Assembly (NCBI RefSeq): GCF_004121055.1
Contig: NZ_PYAL01000007.1
Span: forward strand, 396,992-460,991
From: Achromobacter aloeverae
GTDB taxonomy: Bacteria; Pseudomonadota; Gammaproteobacteria; Burkholderiales; Burkholderiaceae_B
Direction of reading: 5' to 3'
DNA length: 64,000 nucleotides
In this document: positions 61,808-64,000 of the stretch, in pieces
Position numbering within the stretch: the stretch's first letter is position 1
How the letters are laid out: each line of letters starts with the position of its first letter
Program-made: the position numbers and the translations under genes
Notes under the pieces: generated by a model
Seen by the model: only the letters and a program-made list of their open reading frames with translations
The model's database searches: none
Told to the model about the DNA's origin: nothing

Positions 61808-63259
61808 CTAGATGACATAAAGATCCACGTATTCATGCACGGGCATCGCTTCCAGCCTGGCCTGATCCAGTGACACATCAAGGATTTTGTCCTGCTGCCG
61901 GGCGGGGAACTGGCGCGCCAGATTGGTCCGGAACTTGGCTTCCAGCAGGGGAATGCCGTCGGCGCGCCGGCGCTTGTGGCCGATGGGATATTCGCAGACC
62001 ACCTCATCCAGCTTGCTGCCGTCCTTGAACGTCACCGTCAGCGCATTGGCGATCGAGCGCTTGTCGGGGTCGTGATAATCCTGGGTGAAGACAGGGTCCT
62101 CGACGCAGTCGATGCGATCGCGCAGCGCGTCGATGCGAGGGTCGCGGGCCACGTCGTCCTCGTAATCGGCGGCCGTCAGCCGGCCGAACAGGATGGGCAC
62201 GGCGACCATGTACTGGATGCAGTGGTCGCGGTCGGCCGGATTGTTCAGCGGCCCTTTCTTGTCGATGATGCGGATGCACGCCTCGTGGGTGCGGATGGTG
62301 ATCTTCTCGATGTCGTCGGCGCTCTTGCCGGCCTGCTTCAGCAGATCGTGTATGCGCATCGCGCACTCCACCGCGGTCTGCGAATGGAACTCCGCCGGAA
62401 AGGAAATCTTGAACAGCACGTTTTCCATTACGTAGCTGCCATAGGGGCGCTGGAATTCGAAGGGCTTGCCCTTGAACAGCACGTCGTAGAAGCCCCAGGT
62501 CCTGGCCGTCAGCACCGACGGATAGCCCATTTCGCCAGTGCGGGCGATGAGCGCCAGGCGCACGGCGCGGCTGGTGGCGTCGCCCGCCGCCCAGCTCTTG
62601 CGGCTGCCGGTGTTGGGCGCATGGCGATAGGTGCGCAGGCTTTGCCCGTCGACCCAGGCCAGGGATACGGCGTTGAGGATTTCCTCGCGCGACAGGCCCA
62701 GCATTTGCGCGACGACCGCCGTGGAGGCGACCTTCACCAGCACCACGTGATCCAGCCCCACTTTGTTGAAGGAGTTCTCCAGCGCTATGCAGCCCTGGAT
62801 CTCGTGCGCCTTGATCATGCCGGTCAGCACGTCCCGCATGGTCAGCGGCGGCTTCCCGGCGGCCACGGCACTGCGCGAGAGCCAGTCGGCGGTGGCGAGG
62901 ATGCCGCCCAGGTTGTCGGACGGATGGCCCCATTCGGCGGCCAGCCAGGTGTCGTTGAAGTCCAGCCAGCGGATCATGGCGCCGATATTGAAGGCGGCCT
63001 GGACGGGGTCCAGTTGGAACTGGGTGCCTGGCACCTTGGCGCCGTTGGGCACGATGGTGCCGGGGACGATGGGGCCCAGGAGCTTGCGGCAGGCGGGATA
63101 TTCCAGTGCCTCCAGTCCGCAGCCCAGCGTGTCGATCAGGCAATTGCGCGCGGTTTCGTAGGCCAGCGGGCTGGCGATTTCATAGTCCAGCACATAGTCG
63201 ACGATGTCGACGAGAACCTGGTCGGGTTGCGGACGCACATTCGATATAGCGGTAGACAT
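61808..63259 (-). CDS. prpD: 2-methylcitrate dehydratase (MmgE/PrpD family)
   Basis: A 483-residue PrpD: it dehydrates 2-methylcitrate to 2-methylaconitate in propionate breakdown. Family blocks include [19 protein letters not shown] at the start, [19 protein letters not shown] with the catalytic region, and [17 protein letters not shown]. It follows prpC by 18 bp, so the two are cotranscribed. Confidence 0.96.
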   Translation of the reverse strand: MSTAISNVRPQPDQVLVDIVDYVLDYEIASPLAYETARNCLIDTLGCGLEALEYPACRKLLGPIVPGTIVPNGAKVPGTQFQLDPVQAAFNIGAMIRWLDFNDTWLAAEWGHPSDNLGGILATADWLSRSAVAAGKPPLTMRDVLTGMIKAHEIQGCIALENSFNKVGLDHVVLVKVASTAVVAQMLGLSREEILNAVSLAWVDGQSLRTYRHAPNTGSRKSWAAGDATSRAVRLALIARTGEMGYPSVLTARTWGFYDVLFKGKPFEFQRPYGSYVMENVLFKISFPAEFHSQTAVECAMRIHDLLKQAGKSADDIEKITIRTHEACIRIIDKKGPLNNPADRDHCIQYMVAVPILFGRLTAADYEDDVARDPRIDALRDRIDCVEDPVFTQDYHDPDKRSIANALTVTFKDGSKLDEVVCEYPIGHKRRRADGIPLLEAKFRTNLARQFPARQQDKILDVSLDQARLEAMPVHEYVDLYVI

Positions 63260-63277
63260 GCTTTTTCTTCCGAGGGC

Positions 63278-64000
63278 TTATTTGCGTGACTCGATCGGCA
63301 CGAACTTCTGGTCTTCCGGACCCGTGTAGTTGGCGGTCGGACGAATGATCTTGTTGTCGACGCGCTGCTCGATGATGTGGGCCGACCAGCCGGCCGTGCG
63401 CGCGATGACGAACAGGGGCGTGAACATGGCGGTGGGCACGCCCATCATGTTGTAGCTGACGGCCGAGAACCAGTCCAGGTTCGGAAACATCTTCTTGATG
63501 TCCGCCATGACGGTTTCCAGGCGTTCGGCGATGTCGTACAGCTTGGTGGTGCCGGCCTGCCTGGACAGCTTGCGCGCCACCTCCTTGATGACCTTGTTGC
63601 GCGGGTCGGAGACCGTGTACACGGGATGGCCGAAGCCGATCACCACTTCCTTGTTCTCGACGCGGCGGCGGATGTCGGCCTCGGCCTCGTCCGGATTGTC
63701 GTAGCGGCTTTGCACTTCGAACGCCACTTCGTTGGCGCCGCCGTGCTTGGGGCCGCGCAGCGCGCCGATGCCGCCGGTGATGGCCGAGTACATGTCCGAC
63801 CCCGTGCCGGCCACGACGCGGCAGGTGAAGGTCGACGCGTTGAACTCATGCTCCGCGTAGAGGATCAGCGAGGTGTGCATCGCCTTGACCCATTCCTCGG
63901 GCGGCTCCTTGCCATGCAGCAGGTGCAGGAAGTGCCCGCCGATGCTGTCGTCGTCGGTCTCCACGTCGATGGAGCGGCCGTTGTGGCTGTAGTGGTACCA
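63278..64000 (-). CDS. prpC: 2-methylcitrate synthase (5' end outside window)
   Basis: The 240 C-terminal codons of a citrate-synthase-family protein. Motifs: [20 protein letters not shown] just at the window edge, the catalytic His in [11 protein letters not shown] and the catalytic Asp in [16 protein letters not shown]. The [15 protein letters not shown] wording is that of methylcitrate synthase. It condenses propionyl-CoA and oxaloacetate. Confidence 0.96.
   Translation of the reverse strand, partial: WYHYSHNGRSIDVETDDDSIGGHFLHLLHGKEPPEEWVKAMHTSLILYAEHEFNASTFTCRVVAGTGSDMYSAITGGIGALRGPKHGGANEVAFEVQSRYDNPDEAEADIRRRVENKEVVIGFGHPVYTVSDPRNKVIKEVARKLSRQAGTTKLYDIAERLETVMADIKKMFPNLDWFSAVSYNMMGVPTAMFTPLFVIARTAGWSAHIIEQRVDNKIIRPTANYTGPEDQKFVPIESRK

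Noticed and set aside
61976..63289. Long plus-strand frame opposite prpD
   Set aside because: prpD has full family motifs and joins prpC in an operon; the antisense frame has none.

Overview
The window looks like the chromosome of a high-GC betaproteobacterium of the Bordetella/Achromobacter type (Alcaligenaceae). This is inferred from GC-rich coding, five orphan Bug/TctC-type periplasmic receptors with no tctA/tctB partners, many LysR-regulated catabolic operons, and a prpC-prpD pair. No rRNA, tRNA, phage, insertion sequence or CRISPR array was seen. Almost all of it is metabolic and accessory-catabolic DNA, with a few conserved landmarks (metE/metR, prpC/prpD).

Region 1 (1-10.9 kb): two convergent catabolic operons whose ends are 18 bp apart. 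The plus-strand operon has an HpcH/HpaI aldolase (cut by the window edge), a Bug receptor, a PEP-mutase/isocitrate-lyase-family lyase and a LeuC/LeuD-like hydro-lyase pair. The minus-strand operon has an acyl-CoA carboxyltransferase, a Bug receptor, an IclR regulator, a CaiB-type CoA-transferase, a biotin carboxylase and a 72-residue biotin carrier. Together they suggest degradation of an unidentified branched or substituted dicarboxylic acid.

Region 2 (11-21.3 kb): a hydantoin/D-amino-acid module with an FAD-linked oxidase, an Asp/Glu/hydantoin racemase, a DapA-family protein, a complete polar-amino-acid-type ABC transporter, a hydantoinase, a divergent LysR regulator and an N-carbamoyl-D-amino-acid hydrolase-like enzyme. 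Region 3 (21.3-29.2 kb): a livKHMGF transporter in one minus-strand operon with a nitrilase and a haem aldoxime dehydratase. It faces a TrmB-like regulator, and the intergenic DNA holds two matching palindromic operators.

Region 4 (29.2-38.9 kb): a DHA2 efflux pump, a mandelate-racemase-family enzyme with a Bug receptor, a DHFR-like protein, and a LysR-controlled operon (alpha/beta hydrolase, M28-type hydrolase, Bug receptor). Region 5 (39-52.9 kb): small stress-type genes (lipoprotein, DUF4142, MBL hydrolase, two SDRs, GST, ECF41-type sigma factor, cupins, AhpD-like protein, ferritin-like protein) around metE/metR.

Region 6 (52.5-64 kb): a LysR-facing RidA/Bug/HAD operon, a LacI-regulated TRAP transporter with an IlvD/Edd sugar-acid dehydratase, and prpD/prpC of the methylcitrate cycle (prpC cut by the edge). 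A recurring oddity is that five intergenic gaps carry unrelated short tandem repeats (9-16 bp units) close to gene ends or starts.
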